Below, piece after piece: positions 60,801 to 64,000 of a stretch of 64,000 nt of DNA. The position numbers and the translations under genes are program-made. The notes beneath the pieces are model-generated. The model did not search any database and was not told the DNA's origin. It saw only the letters and a list, made by a program, of their open reading frames with translations. Source of the stretch: Pempheris klunzingeri (Eukaryota > Chordata > Actinopteri > Acropomatiformes > Pempheridae); the NCBI RefSeq assembly GCF_042242105.1, contig NC_092032.1:12015915-12079914 (forward strand), read 5' to 3'. Within the stretch, counting starts at the first letter, position 1, and each line of letters opens with the position of its first letter.

Positions 60801-63314
60801 TGCTCAGGAGGGCCCATTGTGTGTGCTGGATGTGTTTCCAGGTGCGAGTGAACCAGGAGGACTCAAGTGCAGAAAGTGTGGAGAGTGTGGCAGACCAGGA
60901 GGATCACACTCCCAGGGACACACACAGCGTTCAGCACAAGCAGCAGATGAGAACCAATGTGGTTCAGGAAATCATGAATACTGAACGCATCTACATCAAG
61001 CACTTAAAGGACATCTGTGAGGTATGGGCCTCAACATTTACGTCTGGCTGCTGCCGCTGTCATATTTGTTATTTCATCCAGACATCCTTCCACAGTATGA
61101 TATTTAGAATAAGCTACAGTTTTATTCCAGAAATGACGTAACCATCTAGCATCTCCTGTTGGCCAGTGTTTGAACTGATTTCATACCTCCTGTCAGTGCA
61201 CTCAGTTCTATATTTGTGCACCTTTCAGGGTTACATCCGTCAGTGCCGTAAACACCCAGACATGTTCACTGAGCTGCAGTTGAAGACCATCTTCAGCAAC
61301 ATAGAGGACATCTACAGGTTTCAGAGGCAGTTCCTCAGAGACCTGGAGAAGAATTACAACAAAGACCAACCACATCTCAGTGAAATAGGCTCTTGTTTCC
61401 TCTTGCAGGTAATGGCCACATACAAAACCTTCTCCAGCTCACATAAACACTGTGTAGCTCACTTATTTACTCGATTCAGTATCTATAAGCTTTTATGAAT
61501 GTTTGTTTTTAAGGGAGAGGGCTTCTCCATCTACTCAGACTACTGTAACACTCATCCAGCAGCCTGTGCTGAGCTGCAGCGCCTCATGAAGTTGGGCAAA
61601 TATAAGCATTTCTTTGAGGCCTGCCGGCTCCTTCAGCAGATGATCGACATTTCCATTGCTGGTTTCTTGCTTACGCCAGTCCAGAAGATCTGTAAATACC
61701 CCCTACAGCTTGGAGAACTTCTCAAGTACACCCCCAAAGACCACAGGTACTTCTCGGGAAATTCATTACTTCACTACTTATACTCTTTTTTTTCTTTTTT
61801 TTTTTTTTACTACTTGTGCTCGTTGTACGCTTTGAGCATTTTTTTTTTATTGCTATTTACATTCCCTGGTGTATCCATGTAAATGCAGCACCTTTTACTT
61901 TATTCCAGCCTACACCATTATTCAACCACACACCACCACACTAACACACCACACACCCCACACTAACACACTCACACACTTCAGTGATGATACTGTTGGT
62001 CTCAATGATTAAAAGAATGAAAGATGGTCGTCTCAGTGTTTGATTTCTTTCTTTTCTATGATTGAGACAGAAGCAGTGTGTTACTATGAGAGTTGAAAAT
62101 GTCCTATTTATCAATTTTATGTCTAAGGTGGATCCTAAGCTCATTGTTCCTTTGCTGATTTATTGCAGTGACTACAGCGGAGTGAGCAAAGCGTATGAGG
62201 CTATGAAGAATGTTGCCAGTCTAATAAATGAGAGGAAGAGACGGCTGGAGAGTGTCGACACCATCGCTCACTGGCAGGTGGCCATTCTACACTGGGAGGT
62301 GATTATGGCTATTGATGACTATGCTTACAATTTTTACTCTGGTTATTAATTAAAAGTAGCCGACCAAATGTTAAGGATATTAAATATACTATAAATCTTT
62401 TTACACATCTATGTTAACATGTTGCAGGGAGCTGATGTGTTGGAGCGCAGCTCAGAGCTGATCCACTCTGGGGAGCTGACTCGAATCGTCCGACAGGGCA
62501 AAATGCAACAGCGCAGCTTCTTCCTGTTTGACCACCAGTTGGTGTTCTGTAAAAAAGACGTCCTGCGCAGAGACCTGCTCCACTACCGTGGACGGCTGGA
62601 TATGGACCAGACCGAGGTGGTGGATGTTCCCGACGGGCGGGACCTAGACCTGGGCCTGACCCTGAGGAATGCTCTGCGCCTGCGCAACGCCTCCACCCTG
62701 GAGTTTGTGTGTGTGCTGTGCTGCCGGAAGGCCCAGGACAAGCAGAGGTGGTTACAGGCGTTTGCCAAGGAGAGATTCAGAGTCAAAGAGGACCAAGAGA
62801 TGGGTGAGTCGTGCTGAATTCCTTTCATTCATGATGCAAAACAGCCACTGTGAGTAGGTGTCAAATAAAAGGTGAAAAGGGTAAAAGGATTGTTGGAAGA
62901 AGGGGATGGTTGGAAATATTTTGACCTGAAGGTGTGCTTGTGTGTTTTTTGGCAGGGATGGAGATCAGTGAAGAGCAAAGAAAACAGGCCATTGTTAATG
63001 CGAGAAGAGCCAAACAGGGGAAGAGCAAAAGTAAGAAATGTTCTTTCTTCATGCCATTGAGCCACTCCTCATAACTTTGATTTTCAATTGTGATTTTGAT
63101 AATTTTTTTTGTTTTGCCTGTTCACCTTTTAGCCATTGGTTACTCTGGCTCTGTCCCACCACACCACCAAAACCTTCACCCACTTCACCAGCGTCACATC
63201 ACTATTCCAACCAGCGTGCCTCAGCAGCAGGTCTTTTCACTGGCCGAGCCCCCAAAACGAAAGCCTTATCACCTGTTGTACAGCATCACCCGCAATGCCT
63301 TTTTCAGGAAATGA
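49898..63314 (+). CDS. spata13: Asef2-type Rho-family guanine nucleotide exchange factor
   Basis: APC-regulated GEF for Rac1 and Cdc42 in cell migration. Thirteen coding exons: 49,898-49,906 (MSW), 55,293-56,852, 58,571-59,035, 59,363-59,507, 59,680-59,807, 60,097-60,276, 60,842-61,021, 61,229-61,408, 61,514-61,746, 62,169-62,298, 62,428-62,803, 62,956-63,030 and 63,133-63,314. All are GT-AG and in phase, giving 1,280 residues (long human isoform about 1,277). Residues 4-523, one exon, are Ser/Pro-rich and disordered with Q9 near 508-516. APC-binding-type sequence before the SH3 includes [15 protein letters not shown] and [21 protein letters not shown]3 is at 776-831 ([22 protein letters not shown]). 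DH is at about 865-1050 ([32 protein letters not shown]). PH is at about 1079-1185, and the tail ends [12 protein letters not shown]...FFRK. SPATA13 fits better than ARHGEF4 by the long N terminus and the [17 protein letters not shown] tail. The short MSW exon is the least certain. Confidence 0.93.
52327..52431 (+). CDS. spata13: Candidate alternative first coding exon of spata13
   Basis: ATG in a good Kozak context (GGGCCATGGCC) opens 35 codons rich in Ser, Lys and Arg: [10 protein letters not shown], then [12 protein letters not shown], ending DDIGKFST. An in-frame TAA lies four codons upstream. A donor ACA|GTAAAA follows exactly at a codon boundary (phase 0), and the next coding exon (55,293) also starts in phase 0. 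Splicing would give ...[14 protein letters not shown]. The frame otherwise closes five codons later. The protein from this start would be 1,312 residues. Basic, Ser-rich sequence resembles the rest of the N terminus. No homology was tested, and the donor lacks the usual G at position -1. Confidence 0.5.
53909..53927. repeat. (AT)n microsatellite
   Basis: About nine TA units in spata13 intron 1. Confidence 0.9.
54798..54830. repeat. (CA)n microsatellite
   Basis: About sixteen CA units in spata13 intron 1, followed by TCACACACAG. Confidence 0.95.
56799..56825 (+). repeat. spata13: CAA repeat coding Q9 in spata13
   Basis: Eight CAA codons and one CAG in frame near the end of the large N-terminal exon. 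The purity of the CAA run makes length variation between individuals likely. Confidence 0.95.
56853..58570 (+). other. spata13: spata13 intron 2
   Basis: 1.7-kb intron between GAG|GTAAGG and CTTCTAG|GTGACA. A frame open from 57,621 to 57,806 ends in Ser/Pro-rich sequence but has no convincing splice sites in phase. No repeat was recognised. Confidence 0.65.
60442..60451 (+). promoter_or_regulatory. PBX/MEIS-type site in spata13 intron 6
   Basis: TGATTGACAG is an exact match to the composite PBX-MEIS/PREP consensus. It sits in a 120-bp stretch with TTAATTAG, GGTAACCATGG, GATTTGATTGG and TGTAATTGC words, more complex than the neighbouring intron sequence. Motif evidence only. Confidence 0.35.
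61926..61979. repeat. CACAC/CTAACA-rich simple repeat
   Basis: Imperfect array of CACAC, CCACCACAC and ACTAACACAC units in spata13 intron 9. Confidence 0.75.
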
Positions 63315-63820
63315 CACTTTGCTCCCTCATCCATTTTTCTCTCTGTGCATGTTGAGAGCACACCCAAACCGTCCTGAAGACTCAAAGACTACTTTTTTTT
63401 TTCCTGCATTTTTCTGCCTGTGAATGTACTGTCAAGTTGTGTTTTTGTGCCTCTTGTGTCTCTAATTGTCTGTTCTTGTTGCATGTTGAAGTTCAGTGCC
63501 TTGAAAAGGGGGCATGACTAAAGTGTTAAAATACTGACTCTACCCTTTTTGTTGGTGTGTTAAAGATGCTGCTCACTCAAGAGACTCCTGCCCTTTTTTC
63601 TTATTAGTTCCAGCTGAAAGATGTTTTAATATTGATCATGACAACGATGTATATTCCGCTTTTATTTTGACATACTTGGTTTTAGTTTATTTCACAAAGG
63701 CTGGACCCTTTTTTTGCTGCAGTTCTGTCATCTCTGAGCACAGAACAGCCAGAGGACAAATTAACATACACATTCAGCTTCCCTGTTAACATTGTAAATA
63801 AAACTCTTGTACAAACATAC
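63315..63820 (+). other. spata13: spata13 3' UTR
   Basis: About 500 bases of T-rich non-coding sequence from the stop codon to the poly(A) signal. The remaining 180 bases of the window hold nothing recognised. Confidence 0.6.
63797..63802 (+). terminator. spata13: spata13 poly(A) signal AATAAA
   Basis: Canonical hexamer (TTGTAAATAAAACTC) with TTGT-rich sequence following (AATGTTTGTCACTTTG). Confidence 0.65.
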
Positions 63821-64000
63821 CTGACAAGAATGTTTGTCACTTTGAAATAATTGTGTTTGCTTATGCAGCTAACCAGTTTTTCTTTTAATTGCTGAGCAAA
63901 TACAGTAGACTGTGTTTGTGGCTGTTGAATATTAGTTCATGTGAGTTCAATTGAAGTTAATGAATGAAACATTAGTCATAGATCTGGAGGAGGTACGCTG

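Overview
This window is nuclear DNA from a bony fish, most likely a spiny-rayed teleost. The evidence is five vertebrate genes with compact teleost-sized introns, a decayed Tc1-type transposon, several interspersed repeat families that I recognise as common in teleosts, and many (CA)n and (CT)n microsatellites. No prokaryotic, organellar or CRISPR-type features were seen, and no rRNA or tRNA gene was recognised.

Layout. Positions 1 to about 27,500 form a gene desert with no exon I can support. It holds repeats, microsatellites and several complex, non-repetitive blocks that could be conserved non-coding elements. ythdf3 (m6A reader) lies on the minus strand, coding from 34,799 down to 28,794. 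Head to head with it, after about 2.1 kb between start codons, abhd10 (mitochondrial depalmitoylase/esterase) runs on the plus strand from 36,904 to 40,974. It is followed on the same strand by tagln3 (neuronal transgelin, 43,681-45,172), c1qtnf9 (secreted collagen/C1q protein, 47,260-48,594) and spata13 (Asef2-type Rho-family GEF, 49,898-63,314). All five reading frames were rebuilt exon by exon. Splice sites are GT-AG and phases match throughout, giving predicted proteins of 627, 290, 199, 339 and 1,280 residues.

The genes do not form a pathway. The interest is positional: to my knowledge their human counterparts are split over three chromosomes (YTHDF3 on 8q, ABHD10-TAGLN3 on 3q, SPATA13-C1QTNF9 on 13q), so the window joins three vertebrate synteny blocks. 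The desert lies on the 3' side of ythdf3, as the large desert towards BHLHE22 does in human.

I did not find an undescribed biological system. The best leads are a phase-compatible alternative first coding exon inside spata13 intron 1, a 14-unit His-Gln dipeptide tract in the disordered region of Ythdf3, an internally deleted Tc1 copy in abhd10, and desert blocks worth testing as enhancers.
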